Shown piece after piece: positions 17,873 to 27,864 of a stretch of DNA of 64,000 nt; positions within the stretch are counted from its first letter, which is position 1; the number at the start of each line of letters is the position of its first letter. Both the position numbers and the translations under genes were made by a program. The stretch is from positions 4,118,001 to 4,182,000 of the forward strand of contig NZ_AP018664.1 of the NCBI RefSeq assembly GCF_003967075.1, in the 5' to 3' direction. The DNA is from Sphingobium amiense. GTDB taxonomy: Bacteria > Pseudomonadota > Alphaproteobacteria > Sphingomonadales > Sphingomonadaceae. The notes under the pieces were generated by a model, which saw nothing but the letters and a program-made list of their open reading frames with translations, ran no database searches and was not told where the DNA came from.

Positions 17873-18558
17873 ACCTCTTCAAACGACCCGCCGCGCATTA
17901 CGGCAAGACACCCGAACCCGAGACCCCATACCAGCGCGCCGCGCAGGTCTGGGACGAGCGCATCGGCTCGGCCCGCGTGCAGGCGAAAAACTGGCGATAC
18001 ATGGCCTTCGGATCGCTGGTCCTGTCGGCAGGCTTCGCCGCCGCCCTTGTCTGGCAATCCGTGCAGGGCACCGTCGTTCCGTGGGTGGTGCAGGTCGACA
18101 ATCTCGGCCAGGCGCAGGCCCTCGCTCCGGCCGCCGCTGACTATCGCCCGACCGATCCGCAGATCGCATGGCATCTCGGCCGTTTCATCGAACAGGTTCG
18201 TTCAATTCCTGCCGATCCCATCATTGTTCGGCAGAACTGGCTTCGCGCCTATGACTGGACCACCGATCGCGGCGCGGGCGCGCTCAACGATTATGCCCGC
18301 ACCAACGATCCCTTCACCAAGGTCGGCAAGCAACAGATCGCCGTGGACGTTTCCAGCGTCATCCGCGCGTCACCGGATTCATTCCGCGTCGCCTGGACGG
18401 AACGGCATTTCGAGAACGGTCAGCTTTCCGGCACGCAGCGCTGGACCGCGATCCTGACCGTCGCCCTCCAGCCTCCGCGTGATGCCGAACGGCTCAAGGT
18501 CAATCCGCTCGGTATCTACGTCAACGCCATCAACTGGTCGCGGGAGATGAGTCAATGA
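17869..18558 (+). CDS. trbF: Conjugal transfer protein TrbF (VirB8-like)
   Basis: A 229-residue bitopic inner-membrane protein. The cytoplasmic N-terminus contains TPYQRAAQVWDERIGSARVQAKNWR. One membrane helix follows at about 43-62, then a periplasmic VirB8-like domain with NDYARTNDPF and a WTERHFENGQLSGTQRWTA strand region. It links inner and outer parts of the mating channel. Both ends overlap neighbouring genes by four bases. Confidence 0.93.
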   Translation: MNLFKRPAAHYGKTPEPETPYQRAAQVWDERIGSARVQAKNWRYMAFGSLVLSAGFAAALVWQSVQGTVVPWVVQVDNLGQAQALAPAAADYRPTDPQIAWHLGRFIEQVRSIPADPIIVRQNWLRAYDWTTDRGAGALNDYARTNDPFTKVGKQQIAVDVSSVIRASPDSFRVAWTERHFENGQLSGTQRWTAILTVALQPPRDAERLKVNPLGIYVNAINWSREMSQ

Positions 18559-19541
18559 GCCGGTCAAAGATCTACAAACCCGCCAATCAGGCTTTCCGTA
18601 AATCCACAATTCCGGGCTTGCTGCTTTCTGCGACGATGCTTGCCGGCTGCGCCACCAATAGGCCGCCCGAGATCAGCTACGACGCCAATGTCCCGCCGCT
18701 CCCGGCCATTCCCGTGAGCGTGACGGATGAGCGCCTGAAGCCTCTGCATATCCCACCGGCTTGGACCGTCGCGCGCGGAGGCACAGCGGCTGGCACCCCG
18801 ACTGGCCGCATCGACAACGCCAATACGGCGGCTCGTGTGCAGCCACGCCGCGAAGGCTACTTCAACGCCATTCAGGTCTATCCGTGGTCGGAAGGCGCGC
18901 TCTATCAGGTCTATGCCGCACCCGGCCAGATCACCAGCATCGCGCTCGAGCCCGGCGAGACCCTGACCGGCGCCGGGCCGATCGCGGCGGGCGACACCGC
19001 CCGGTGGATCATCGGCGACACCGAATCCGGTTCCGGTGTCACCCGCCGCGTGCATGTGCTGGTGAAACCGTCTCGCGCCGATATCACCACCAATCTCGTT
19101 ATCTCCACTGACCGCCGCACCTACATGGTCGAGCTGCGTTCGGGCGAGAAGCCCTATATGCCCGCCGTGGCCTGGGCCTATCCGCAACCGGCAAGCGGCG
19201 GGCAGCAGGCCGTGCCGGCTACGCCGATCATCCCCGCGGTCGCAGCGCGCAACTATCGCTATAGCCTGACCGGCAGCAGCAATCCGCCATGGAAGCCCGT
19301 CGCCGTCTATGACGACGGCCGCCGCGTCTATGTCGAATTCCCGCGTGGCATCGTGCAGGGCGAGATGCCGCCGATCTTCGTCATCGGCCCCGAGGGCGAA
19401 GCGCAGATCGCCAACAGCCGCATCTATCAACACATCCTGATCGTCGATCGCCTGTTCGGCGTAGCCGAACTGCGTCTCGGTGCCGGCGACCGCCAGCAGA
19501 CTGTCAGGATCGTCCGCACCGACGGGAGGCCGCAATCATGA
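18555..19541 (+). CDS. trbG: Conjugal transfer lipoprotein TrbG (VirB9-like)
   Basis: A 328-residue VirB9/TrbG protein of the outer-membrane core complex. A lipobox LAGC at 29-32 (Cys32) suggests an outer-membrane lipoprotein, which in other systems is the VirB7 role. The C-terminal half carries the VirB9 beta domain, with YRYSLTGSSNPPWKPVAVYDDG and RRVYVEFPRG. It overlaps trbF and trbI by four bases. Confidence 0.93.
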   Translation: MSRSKIYKPANQAFRKSTIPGLLLSATMLAGCATNRPPEISYDANVPPLPAIPVSVTDERLKPLHIPPAWTVARGGTAAGTPTGRIDNANTAARVQPRREGYFNAIQVYPWSEGALYQVYAAPGQITSIALEPGETLTGAGPIAAGDTARWIIGDTESGSGVTRRVHVLVKPSRADITTNLVISTDRRTYMVELRSGEKPYMPAVAWAYPQPASGGQQAVPATPIIPAVAARNYRYSLTGSSNPPWKPVAVYDDGRRVYVEFPRGIVQGEMPPIFVIGPEGEAQIANSRIYQHILIVDRLFGVAELRLGAGDRQQTVRIVRTDGRPQS

Positions 19542-20680
19542 TCGAAGCCGAAACCAATGCCGCCCCCATGCGCCTGCGCGCGGAAACGCCCCGCGTTACC
19601 CGCCTGTCGCGCAAGATGCTCGCCAGCGTCGCGGCCGTCGCCCTGGTCGGGATCGGCGGGGCGCTGATCTACGCGCTTCAGACCCGCGGCCCCGGCGATG
19701 GCGGGGAAGAACTCTATTCGACCGCCAACCGCCAGACCGCCGATGGTCTCGCCGGCCTGCCACGCGACTATACCGGGCCGGTCCTTGGTCCGGCGCTGCC
19801 CGGCGATCTCGGTGGACCGATCCTGTCCGCGCAGAACGCGGGCCAACCTGTCGTGCCGCCCGTGGTTCCAACACCCGGCGTCGACGAGGCCGAACAGCGC
19901 CGCCGTGCCGAAGAGGAAGCCGCCCGCGTCAGCACCGTCTTCTTCCCGTCGCGGCAGGGATCGACGGCAGCGGCAGCACCCGGTGCGATGCCGGGCCTTG
20001 CCGGCTTCGACCCTGGCGGCGCAGCAGCGCAGCCGACCGCACAGGACAAGCAGCTTGCTTTCCTCAATGCGGCGGCCGACCGGCGCACCGTAACGCCCGA
20101 TCGCGTCACGCCGCCGGCGTCGCCCTTCGTGCTTCAGGCTGGAGCGGTCATCTCGGCCGCGCTCATCACCGGCATCCGCTCCGATCTCCCCGGACAGATC
20201 ACCGCGCAGGTCACGGAGAACATCTATGACAGCCCGACTGGAAGCATCCTGCTTGTGCCGCAAGGCACGCGGCTCATCGGCCAGTATGACAACAGCGTGC
20301 AATTCGGGCAGCGCCGCGTGCTGCTCGTCTGGAACAGGCTCATTCTGCCCAATGGCCGTTCCATGGTGCTGGAGCGCCAGCCGGGCGCAGACACGCAAGG
20401 CTATGCCGGTCTGGAAGATGGTGTCGATTATCACTGGTGGGATCTCGCCAAGGCCGCCGCGCTCTCGACCCTCCTCGGCGTAGGCACTGAACTCGCCACC
20501 GATGACAACGACCGCCTCATCGCTGCTATTCGCGGCGGCGCGCAGGACACCGTCAATCAGGCCGGTCAGCAGATCATCCAGCGCCAGTTGCAGGTCGCGC
20601 CGACACTGACGATCCGGCCCGGCTTCCCGGTCCGCATAGTCGTCACGCGCGACCTGGTGCTCGAACCCTACAGGAGCTGA
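19538..20680 (+). CDS. trbI: Conjugal transfer protein TrbI (VirB10-like)
   Basis: A 380-residue protein spanning from the inner to the outer membrane. It has a short cytoplasmic N-terminus, one membrane helix at about 27-48, a Pro-rich extended segment, and the C-terminal VirB10/TrbI domain with AVISAALITGIRSDLPGQI and YDSPTGSILLVPQGTRLIGQYD. It completes the trb cluster in the usual order, with no mating-channel gene missing. Confidence 0.94.
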   Translation: MIEAETNAAPMRLRAETPRVTRLSRKMLASVAAVALVGIGGALIYALQTRGPGDGGEELYSTANRQTADGLAGLPRDYTGPVLGPALPGDLGGPILSAQNAGQPVVPPVVPTPGVDEAEQRRRAEEEAARVSTVFFPSRQGSTAAAAPGAMPGLAGFDPGGAAAQPTAQDKQLAFLNAAADRRTVTPDRVTPPASPFVLQAGAVISAALITGIRSDLPGQITAQVTENIYDSPTGSILLVPQGTRLIGQYDNSVQFGQRRVLLVWNRLILPNGRSMVLERQPGADTQGYAGLEDGVDYHWWDLAKAAALSTLLGVGTELATDDNDRLIAAIRGGAQDTVNQAGQQIIQRQLQVAPTLTIRPGFPVRIVVTRDLVLEPYRS

Positions 20681-20682
20681 CA

Positions 20683-20907
20683 ATGGCGAAACTGAAACTC
20701 GGCCCCATCGCGGACGACAAGCCCGTGAAGGTCACGGTGGAGCTGCCTGCCGCGCTCCACCGTGACCTGACCGAGTACGGCCGCATCCTCGCCGAAGGGG
20801 CAAGCCCGGTAGAGCCCGCGAAACTCATCGCACCGATGCTGGAGCGTTTCATCGCCACGGATCGCGGCTTCGCCAAGGCGCGGCGCACGTCCCCCAGCGC
20901 ACCGTAG
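20683..20907 (+). CDS. DUF2274 domain protein
   Basis: A 74-residue soluble protein with a KPVKVTVELPAALHRDLTEYGRIL segment that resembles a ribbon-helix-helix or CopG-like DNA-binding N-terminus. DUF2274 proteins recur directly after trbI in such ICEs. The start has a good AGGAG four bases into the spacer, two bases after the trbI stop. Function unknown; a small regulator of the transfer operon is plausible. Confidence 0.75.
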   Translation: MAKLKLGPIADDKPVKVTVELPAALHRDLTEYGRILAEGASPVEPAKLIAPMLERFIATDRGFAKARRTSPSAP

Positions 20908-20934
20908 GCGCAATCATAAGAAACGAGATCAGAG

Positions 20935-21207
20935 ATGAGCCATTCGCCGTCCGCACTTAGCAAACGCACCATTCGTCGACACCAGCTTCGCGAAATCGTC
21001 CCCCTTGCCGACACCACCATCTACGACATGGAGCAACGGGGCGAATTTCCGCAGCGGTTCTATCTGACCGCGCGATGCGTGGTCTGGGATCTCGCCGAAG
21101 TCGAGGCTTGGCTTGAAAAACGTCGACAAGCCTCCAGAGAGAAAGCCGTCAGGCGTGCGCCGTCCCCTGACGTCAATCTGAGGAAATTCCGGCCCGTCAA
21201 AGGCTAG
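20935..21207 (+). CDS. AlpA-family DNA-binding protein, excisionase candidate
   Basis: A 90-residue MerR-like winged helix of the AlpA/Xis type: LREIVPLADTTIYDMEQRGEFPQRFYLTARCVVWDLAEVEAWLEKR. AlpA proteins act as regulators or recombination directionality factors for P4-type integrases. The stop lies inside the 3' end of the convergent integrase gene (11-base overlap), so transcripts of the two genes are complementary at their ends. A directionality role is inferred from family and position. Confidence 0.85.
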   Translation: MSHSPSALSKRTIRRHQLREIVPLADTTIYDMEQRGEFPQRFYLTARCVVWDLAEVEAWLEKRRQASREKAVRRAPSPDVNLRKFRPVKG

Positions 21208-22453
21208 GCTCGGGAACCAGAAGGTCCATGGACACCGGATAAAGCGTCGGGACATACTTCTGACCGGCGACCCAGGCGTCGATAAGATTGGCCCATTCCT
21301 GCATCATATGGCGGCGCTGGTGCTCATATTCCGCCTTGTTGTAGATGCCGCGCGACGAGCGCCCATCCTCATGCGCCAGGCACTTCTCGATCCAATCGCT
21401 ATTGAAGCCCAACTCGTTGAGCAGCGTCGAACCCGTGCGGCGTAGGTCATGCACAGTAAACGGGTTCAGAGGCAGTCCCTCCTTTTTGGCCCGTTCGACG
21501 ACCGCATAGGTCACGCGATTGAACGTCGCACGCGACATCGGCGCGTCCGCATCGTAGCGCGACGGCAGCAGGTATCTGGAATTGCCGGCACAGGTCTTGA
21601 GCGCGACGAGGATGTCGATCGCCTGCTCCGGCAGATAGACGTTGTGCGCCTTGGATCGCTTCATCCGCTCTTTCGGAATCGTCCACACCGCATTCTCGAA
21701 ATCGACTTCATCCCAGGTGGCGTCCTGCAACTCGCTCTTGCGGACCATGGTGAGCAGGAACAGCTTCATTCCGAGCCGGATGGTCGGCAACGTCGCCACA
21801 TGCTCAAGCTGGCCGAGCATGACCCGGATTTCGGCGGGCGATAGTGAACGGTCCTTTGGAACGAAGGTCGCGATCGAAGAGGGCCCGACCTCATCTGCCG
21901 GGTTCGGCACCTTCTCCCCGTGCAGGATCGCGAAAGAGTAGACCAGCTTCACGATGTCCCGAACGTGGACCGCCGTGGCCGGCGCTCCACGTCCCTTCAC
22001 CTTCGCGCACATCCCCCGCAAATCCTCGGGGCTGATTTCCGTCAGCAAGCGATTGCGAAACGTCGGAAGAATGTCCCGCTCATAGATCGTGCGGCGCATC
22101 GCACGGGTGCTTTCCGCCATCCGGTGCTCTTGCAACCAGCGCTCGCCAAACTCGCCGAAGCTCTTTGCTTCCTTGATACGGCGCTTTTCGCGCTGCTTCT
22201 CTTGAGCGGGCGACCGCCCTTCCAGAATGGCACGCTGCGCGTCGATCAGCTTCTCCCGCGCACGCGCCAGAGACAGGTCGGCCGCCCCATATCGGCCCAG
22301 CGTCAAGGTCTCGCGCCGGCCGTTCATCCGGTAGTCGTAACGGAACACGATCGATCCCGACGGCTGCACCACGACGTACATACCGTCACGGTCAGCAACT
22401 TTGTACAATTTATCCTTTGGTTTCAGGGCTTTGATACCCGCATCAGTCAGCAT
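21197..22453 (-). CDS. int: P4-type tyrosine recombinase (ICE integrase)
   Basis: A 418-residue integrase. The N-terminal DUF4102-type arm-binding domain (1-90, MLTDAGIKALKPKDKLYKVAD) is followed by a SAM-like core-binding domain (about 97-185) and the catalytic domain with Arg238 (TMVRKSEL), His335 and Arg338 (HDLRRTGST), His361 and a nucleophile Tyr371 in GIYNKAEY. All catalytic residues are present, so it is probably active. It lies 318 bases from the guaA 3' end and reads away from it, as expected for an integrase next to its att site. Confidence 0.95.
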   Translation of the reverse strand: MLTDAGIKALKPKDKLYKVADRDGMYVVVQPSGSIVFRYDYRMNGRRETLTLGRYGAADLSLARAREKLIDAQRAILEGRSPAQEKQREKRRIKEAKSFGEFGERWLQEHRMAESTRAMRRTIYERDILPTFRNRLLTEISPEDLRGMCAKVKGRGAPATAVHVRDIVKLVYSFAILHGEKVPNPADEVGPSSIATFVPKDRSLSPAEIRVMLGQLEHVATLPTIRLGMKLFLLTMVRKSELQDATWDEVDFENAVWTIPKERMKRSKAHNVYLPEQAIDILVALKTCAGNSRYLLPSRYDADAPMSRATFNRVTYAVVERAKKEGLPLNPFTVHDLRRTGSTLLNELGFNSDWIEKCLAHEDGRSSRGIYNKAEYEHQRRHMMQEWANLIDAWVAGQKYVPTLYPVSMDLLVPEPSL

Positions 22454-22699
22454 TGAACCCTCCGAAATCGTTCAAAAACGCGAGAGAGCCATCAAATATA
22501 CCGTCAGCCCAAAATGGGCCTGTCTAAACGGTAAATTTCCTTTTATTCTCAATGGAATAAGGTCAAAAAAAATACCGTCACAAGCTCTCTAAGCCGTGAC
22601 GGTACATTCGTTTTGCCGATGCGACAAGAGTCGCCATACCGTCAGCTATACCGTCAATCCCGAGGCTTGCCCCACGATAGACGGCGATAGATGACGGCA
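22381..22699. repeat. Cluster of TACCGTCA motifs, candidate integrase arm sites
   Basis: The octamer TACCGTCA occurs on the plus strand at 22381-22388, 22499-22506, 22573-22580, 22637-22644 and 22649-22656, and inverted at 22597-22604. Near-matches lie at 22526-22533 (inverted TACCGTTT) and 22692-22699 (inverted TGCCGTCA). They fill the non-coding 318 bases between the integrase and guaA and the first codons of the integrase. Density, mixed orientation and location fit arm-type binding sites in attP-derived DNA. The stretch also has a GCCC/GGGC hairpin at 22508-22519 and an AT-rich segment. Confidence 0.65.
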
Positions 22700-22770
22700 G
22701 ATTTATTGTGTTATTTCAGAGAGTTATAGATGGCTCTGGCGTGCCATCGGCGGCGTTCGGATAGGCCAAA

Positions 22771-22790
22771 ATCATTCCCACTCGATCGTG
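22771..22790. other. Inferred ICE attachment site at the guaA 3' end
   Basis: The integrase-side boundary meets the stop codon of guaA (TCATTCCCACTC on the plus strand). The 3' end of guaA is a documented insertion site for islands with P4-type integrases, where the core repeat reconstitutes the last codons; here guaA is intact. The partner repeat should lie left of the window, so the exact core cannot be defined from this sequence. Confidence 0.65.
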
Positions 22791-24331
22791 CCGGGCGGCT
22801 TGCTCGTATAGTCGTAGACGACACGGTTGATGCCCTTGACCTCGTTGATGATGCGGGTCGCGACGCGGCTGAGGAAGGCGGCGTCGAAGGGGTAGATGTC
22901 GGCGGTCATGCCGTCGGTCGAGGTAACGGCGCGCACCGCGCAGACGCTGTCATAGGTGCGATAATCGCCCATCACCCCCACGGTGCGCACCGGCAGCAGC
23001 ACGGCGAACGCCTGCCAGATCGCGTCATACAGGCCCGCGCTGCGGATTTCCTCCAGATAGATGGCGTCGGCCTTGCGCAATATGTCGCAACGTTCCTTGG
23101 TCACTTCGCCGGGGATGCGGATGGCGAGGCCGGGGCCGGGGAAGGGGTGGCGGCCGACGAAGATGTCGGGCAGCCCCAGTTCCCTGCCGAGCACGCGCAC
23201 TTCGTCCTTGAACAGTTCGCGCAACGGCTCGACCAGCTTCATGTTCATGCGTTCGGGCAGGCCGCCGACATTATGGTGCGACTTGATCGTCACCGAAGGG
23301 CCGCCGGTGAAGCTGACGCTTTCGATCACGTCGGGATAGAGCGTGCCCTGCGCCAGGAAGTCCGCGCCGCCGATCTTCGCCGCTTCCTCCTCGAACACGG
23401 CGATGAACTCGCCGCCGATGAACTTGCGCTTCTTTTCAGGATCGGTGAGGCCCGCGAGGCCACCGAGGAAGCGCTCCTCCGCGTTCACATGCACCAGCTT
23501 GATGCCATAATGTTCGCGGAACAGGCTGACGACCTGCTCCGCTTCGCCCAGCCGCATCAGGCCATGGTCGACGAACACGCAGGTAAGCTGATCGCCGATC
23601 GCCTCGTGGATCAGCACCGCCGCTACCGCCGAATCGACGCCGCCCGACAGGCCGCAGATGACGCGCCCTTCGCCGACCTGCTCGCGGATTTCGGCGATCT
23701 TGGTCGCGCGGAACTCCGCCATCGTCCAGTCGCCCGCCAGCCCGCAGACATGGCGCACGAAATTGGCGAGCAGCTTCGCGCCGTCGGGCGTATGGACGAC
23801 TTCCGGGTGGAACTGCGTGGCGTAGAAGCGCTTTTCCTCGTTCGCCGTGATGGCATAGGGCGCGCCGTCGCTGACCGCGACGACCTCGAACCCCGGCGCC
23901 AGTTGCGTCACCTTGTCGCCATGGCTCATCCACACCTGATGGCGCTCACCCTCGCTCCACAGGCCGTCAAACAGGGCGCAGCCCTTCTTCACTTCGATGA
24001 AGGCACGGCCGAACTCCCCGCTCTCTCCGCCTTCGACATTGCCGCCGAGCTGCTGCATCATCGTCTGCTGGCCGTAGCAGATGCCGAGGATGGGCACTCC
24101 GGCGTCGAAGAAATTCTGCGGCGCGCGGGGGCTGTCTTCCCACATGACCGAAGCCGGACCGCCCGACAGGATGATGCCCTTCGGCTTCAGCCGCTCGAAG
24201 GCTTCGGCGGCGGCGTTGAAGGGGGCGATTTCGGAATAGACGCCTGCCTCGCGCACGCGGCGGGCGATGAGCTGCGTCACCTGGCTGCCGAAATCCACGA
24301 TGAGGATATTATCCTGAAGGGGCAGCGTCAT
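22772..24331 (-). CDS. guaA: GMP synthase (glutamine-hydrolysing)
   Basis: A 519-residue complete enzyme converting XMP to GMP with ATP and glutamine. The class I amidotransferase domain has nucleophile Cys85 in ILGICYGQQ. The ATP-pyrophosphatase domain has the P-loop [10 protein letters not shown], and the C-terminal dimerisation domain ends PPGTIEWE. An adjacent ICE ends exactly at its stop. It lies 42 bases downstream of an MFS gene on the same strand. Confidence 0.98.
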   Translation of the reverse strand: MTLPLQDNILIVDFGSQVTQLIARRVREAGVYSEIAPFNAAAEAFERLKPKGIILSGGPASVMWEDSPRAPQNFFDAGVPILGICYGQQTMMQQLGGNVEGGESGEFGRAFIEVKKGCALFDGLWSEGERHQVWMSHGDKVTQLAPGFEVVAVSDGAPYAITANEEKRFYATQFHPEVVHTPDGAKLLANFVRHVCGLAGDWTMAEFRATKIAEIREQVGEGRVICGLSGGVDSAVAAVLIHEAIGDQLTCVFVDHGLMRLGEAEQVVSLFREHYGIKLVHVNAEERFLGGLAGLTDPEKKRKFIGGEFIAVFEEEAAKIGGADFLAQGTLYPDVIESVSFTGGPSVTIKSHHNVGGLPERMNMKLVEPLRELFKDEVRVLGRELGLPDIFVGRHPFPGPGLAIRIPGEVTKERCDILRKADAIYLEEIRSAGLYDAIWQAFAVLLPVRTVGVMGDYRTYDSVCAVRAVTSTDGMTADIYPFDAAFLSRVATRIINEVKGINRVVYDYTSKPPGTIEWE

Positions 24332-24373
24332 CGAATCGCCTTTGGCTGGAGGGTGTAAGGGATTCGCGCCCGG

Positions 24374-25624
24374 TTAGTGGTCCGCCACGCCCTTGTCCAG
24401 CGCGGCATCCCGCCCGCGCCCCGCCACATGCCCCAGCAGCGCCGCTCCCGCCAGCACCGCCGCCGCGATCAGGAAAGCCGTGCCGATGAAGGGCAGGGCA
24501 GGGCGGGGGCCGACCGACAGCGAATAGACCGCGCCGAAAAACAGCGGCGATACGATGCCCGCGATCGACCCAACGCTGTTGTTCGCGCCCTGCAACTGGC
24601 CCTGCTCGCTTTCCGACACGCGCTGCGTCATCAGCGACTGGATCGTCGGCATCGCAAGACCCCAGAGCGCGTTGGGGAACATCGCCGCGACGAACAGCCA
24701 TCCGGTCGGCGCCAGTCCCATGCACGCCACGCCCACCGCCCCGAACGCCAGCCCGATCACCATCGTCGCGCGGTCGCCCAGCCGCCTGACCACCGGCCCC
24801 ACCAGCACGCCCTGCACCCCCATGTCGAGCAGGCCGACCATCGCCAGCAGCGACCCCACCTGCCATGCGCCCCAGCCATAGCGGTCGCCCGCATAGAGCA
24901 CGAACACCGCCGAAAAGAGATGATGGGCAAAATAGAGCAGGAAGTTGACGACCGCGAGGCTCGAAAGCTCCGGGTGGGATCGCAGCAGCCTCAGCGCGCC
25001 GAACGGATTGGCCCGCCGCCAGCCGAACGCCATGCGCCTGTCGGCGGCCAGCGACTCGGGCAGCACGAACAGGCCATAGAGGAAAGCGAGGGCGGAGAGC
25101 GCCGCGGCCGCCCAGAAGGGCGCGCGCAGCGACACCTCGCCCAGCACCCCGCCGATCAGCGGCCCCGCGACGAAGCCCGCGCTGAACGCCGCGCCGATGA
25201 GGCCATAGCCGCGCGCCCGCTGTTCCGGCGGCGTGATGTCCGCCATATAGGCGAAGGCGGACGTGAAGCTGGAAGAGGTGACGCCCGCCAGCAGCCGCCC
25301 CAGCGCCAGCCACCAGAGGCTTGGCGCCAGCGCCATCAGCACATAATCGAGCGCAAGTCCTGCGACCGAAATCAGGATCACCGGCCGCCGCCCGAACCGG
25401 TCGGACAGCGATCCGATCACCGGCGAGCACAGGAACTGCATCCCCGCCCACAGCGCGACGAACAGGCCGTTCCACATCCCCGCCGCCGCATCCGATCCCG
25501 ACAGCGTTTCGATGAGGCGCGGCAGCACCGGGATGGTGATCCCCATCGACATGACGTCGAGCAGCGCCGTCACCAGAATGAAGGCGATGGCGGCGGTGCG
25601 GCGCGAGGAGGAGATGACGGACAT
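24374..25624 (-). CDS. TetA-like MFS efflux transporter
   Basis: A 416-residue twelve-helix MFS protein with DHA1/TCR features: GITIPVLPRLIETLSGSD in helix 1, SLSDRFGRRPVILIS as the loop 2-3 signature, and the helix 5 motif GFVAGPLIGGVLGE. It resembles tetracycline-type H+ antiporters such as TetA(A/C) or CmlA-like pumps; the substrate is not predictable. No TetR repressor is adjacent, so it is probably a chromosomal transporter rather than acquired resistance. Confidence 0.88.
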   Translation of the reverse strand: MSVISSSRRTAAIAFILVTALLDVMSMGITIPVLPRLIETLSGSDAAAGMWNGLFVALWAGMQFLCSPVIGSLSDRFGRRPVILISVAGLALDYVLMALAPSLWWLALGRLLAGVTSSSFTSAFAYMADITPPEQRARGYGLIGAAFSAGFVAGPLIGGVLGEVSLRAPFWAAAALSALAFLYGLFVLPESLAADRRMAFGWRRANPFGALRLLRSHPELSSLAVVNFLLYFAHHLFSAVFVLYAGDRYGWGAWQVGSLLAMVGLLDMGVQGVLVGPVVRRLGDRATMVIGLAFGAVGVACMGLAPTGWLFVAAMFPNALWGLAMPTIQSLMTQRVSESEQGQLQGANNSVGSIAGIVSPLFFGAVYSLSVGPRPALPFIGTAFLIAAAVLAGAALLGHVAGRGRDAALDKGVADH

Positions 25625-25674
25625 GGGCCGGAGCTACCCTCCATCCGCCGCGATGGAAAGTGAAAGCGCCCCGA

Positions 25675-27846
25675 TCAGTCGGGCCGCGCCCTGAGCGTAA
25701 GGCCGGTGAAGCGCGCGGCGAAGGCGTAGCTGTCGGCATATTCGTCGATCAGCTTGTCGATGGGTTTCCCGGTGCCGTGCCCGCTGCGGCTGTCGACGCG
25801 CAGCAGGCGCGGGCGCGCGCCCAGATCGGCGGCCTGGAGCGCGGCGGCATATTTGAAACTGTGCGCGGGCACGACGCGGTCGTCGGTGTCGGCGGTGGAC
25901 ACGAGGATCGCGGGATAATCGCGCCCGCCCAGAATATTGTGATAGGGCGAATAGCCGTAGAGCAGCGGAAAATCCTTCTCGCTCTCGGGCGATCCGTAAT
26001 CGTCGATCCAGTAACGCCCGGCGGTGAACCGGTCGAAGCGCAGCATGTCCATCACGCCCACCGCCGGCAGCGCCGCGGCGAACAGGTCGGGCCGCTGGTT
26101 GACGACCGCGCCGACCAGCAGCCCGCCGTTCGACCGCCCCTCGATCGCCAGCCCGCCCGGCGGCGTGAACCCGGTCGCCTTCAGCCATTCGGCCGCCGCG
26201 ATGAAATCGTCGAACACATTCTGTTTGTTCGCGCCGCGCCCGGCTTCGTGCCATGCCTTGCCGAACTCGCCTCCGCCGCGCAGATTGGCGATGGCATAGA
26301 CGCCGCCCTGTTCCAGCCACGCCATCCGCATCGCCGAATAGCCCGGCGTCAGGCTGATGTTGAAACCGCCATAGCCGTAAAGGATCGTCGGCGCGGCGAT
26401 GGCATGGTCCGCCAGCGCTTTCTTGCGCAGGATGGTGATGGGGATGGGGGTGCCGTCCTTTGAGGGATAGACACGCTGTTCCACGCCATAATCGTCGGGG
26501 TCGAAGGGAAGGTCGGGCTGCGCGAACAGGGCGATCTGGCGCGTCGCCGTGTCGAAACGGTAGATGCTCGCGGGTGTCACGAAACCCGAGAAGCTGAAGA
26601 AGGTTTCCGGATCGCCCTCCCGCCCGCCAAAGCCCGCCGCCGTGCCATAGCCGGGCAGCGGCACGTCGCCTGCCTTGCGCCCGTCCAGTTCCACCAGTTC
26701 GGCGACGGTCTTGCCGTCATACATGTAGGCGAGGATCAGCCGGTCGCCGACCAGCGATCCGCCGACCAGCGTTTCGGGCCGTTCGGCGATCATCCCCTGC
26801 GGGCGGCGGCCCGGATGCGCCGCGTCGAAGGTGACGAGCCGGAAATGAGGCGCGCCCTTGTCGGTGACGAAGTAGAGCGTCGCCCCCTTGCTGCCGATCA
26901 GCCGCCAGTCGTTGCGCAGCCCGCGCACCAGCGGTCGGGGCGTTGCCGGGCCGCCGGTCAGGGGCGCGACGCGGATTTCGCGGCCGGGCGCCATGCCCTC
27001 GAACGAACTGATGACCAGCCACTGCCCGTCCGAAGTCACCTGCGCCTGATGGCTGAGTTCGGGGCGGTCGGGCGTGGCGTAGACCAGCCGGTCCTCCGCC
27101 TGATCGGTGCCGACACGGTGATAGAAAATCCGCTGCCCTTCATTGGCGGACCGGAACGCCTCGCCCTCCTGCGGCTGGGGAAAGCGCGAGTAGAAAAAGC
27201 CCCCGCCCCGCCCGTCCCACGCGATCTGGGAGAATTTGATCCACCGCACCCTGTCGTCCAGCGGCTTGCCCGTTGCGACATCGAGCAGCCGGATGGTGCG
27301 CCAGTCGCTGCCCGCTTCCTGCACCGCATAGGCAAGGACGCGGCCATCGGGGGAGGGGGTCCACTCCGCCAGCGCGACCGTTCCGTCCTTCGACCAGTCG
27401 TTTGGGTCGAGCAGCCGCCGCTCCGCTCCGGTCAGGCCGTCGCGGACATAGAGCGGGGTCTGGTTCTGGAGACCCTTGTTGTAACCGTAGAAATAGCGCC
27501 CGCCCGCCTTGCGCGGCACGGTGTAGCGGCCATGGGCGAACAGCGCCTGCATCCGGCTCTTGAGCGCGTCGCGTCCCGGCAGGCTGTCGAGATAGCGGCG
27601 GGTGAGCGCATTTTCCTGGGCCACCCAGTCGGCGACCGCCGGGTCCGACCGCAGGTCGTTCTCCAGCCAGCGATAGGGATCGGCGACCTTGGTGCCGAAA
27701 TGATCCTCGACCAGATCGAGCCTCTTCGCCGCCGGATAGCGCAGCCCGTCGCGGATATCCTTCGCCGCGTGGATAGCGGCGGCGTCCGGTTCGGCCAGCG
27801 CTGGCGATCCTGCCAGCATCAGCGCGGCGATCAGCGCGGCCCGCAT
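25675..27846 (-). CDS. Prolyl oligopeptidase family serine peptidase (S9A)
   Basis: A 723-residue exported peptidase. A signal peptide (about 1-18, MLAGSPALA) precedes the N-terminal seven-bladed propeller and the C-terminal alpha/beta-hydrolase. The nucleophile Ser lies in [12 protein letters not shown] near residue 569 and the catalytic His in SRSGHGTG near 688. It cleaves small proline-containing peptides, here probably in the periplasm. [15 protein letters not shown] before the nucleophile is typical of the family. Confidence 0.92.
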   Translation of the reverse strand: MRAALIAALMLAGSPALAEPDAAAIHAAKDIRDGLRYPAAKRLDLVEDHFGTKVADPYRWLENDLRSDPAVADWVAQENALTRRYLDSLPGRDALKSRMQALFAHGRYTVPRKAGGRYFYGYNKGLQNQTPLYVRDGLTGAERRLLDPNDWSKDGTVALAEWTPSPDGRVLAYAVQEAGSDWRTIRLLDVATGKPLDDRVRWIKFSQIAWDGRGGGFFYSRFPQPQEGEAFRSANEGQRIFYHRVGTDQAEDRLVYATPDRPELSHQAQVTSDGQWLVISSFEGMAPGREIRVAPLTGGPATPRPLVRGLRNDWRLIGSKGATLYFVTDKGAPHFRLVTFDAAHPGRRPQGMIAERPETLVGGSLVGDRLILAYMYDGKTVAELVELDGRKAGDVPLPGYGTAAGFGGREGDPETFFSFSGFVTPASIYRFDTATRQIALFAQPDLPFDPDDYGVEQRVYPSKDGTPIPITILRKKALADHAIAAPTILYGYGGFNISLTPGYSAMRMAWLEQGGVYAIANLRGGGEFGKAWHEAGRGANKQNVFDDFIAAAEWLKATGFTPPGGLAIEGRSNGGLLVGAVVNQRPDLFAAALPAVGVMDMLRFDRFTAGRYWIDDYGSPESEKDFPLLYGYSPYHNILGGRDYPAILVSTADTDDRVVPAHSFKYAAALQAADLGARPRLLRVDSRSGHGTGKPIDKLIDEYADSYAFAARFTGLTLRARPD

Positions 27847-27864
27847 CCTCTTATCCCATGTCTT

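Noticed and set aside
22499..22656. TACCGTCA repeats as a CRISPR array
   Set aside because: Units are 8 bases, irregularly spaced and in both orientations; no cas genes. Better explained as protein-binding sites.
22730..24358. Long plus-strand frame (542 codons) opposite guaA
   Set aside because: It is the antisense shadow of guaA, whose motifs and full length are clear on the minus strand.
24309..25739. 476-codon minus-strand frame overlapping the MFS gene
   Set aside because: It is Arg/Gly/Ala-rich without domains; the other frame (24374-25624) encodes a clear twelve-helix transporter.
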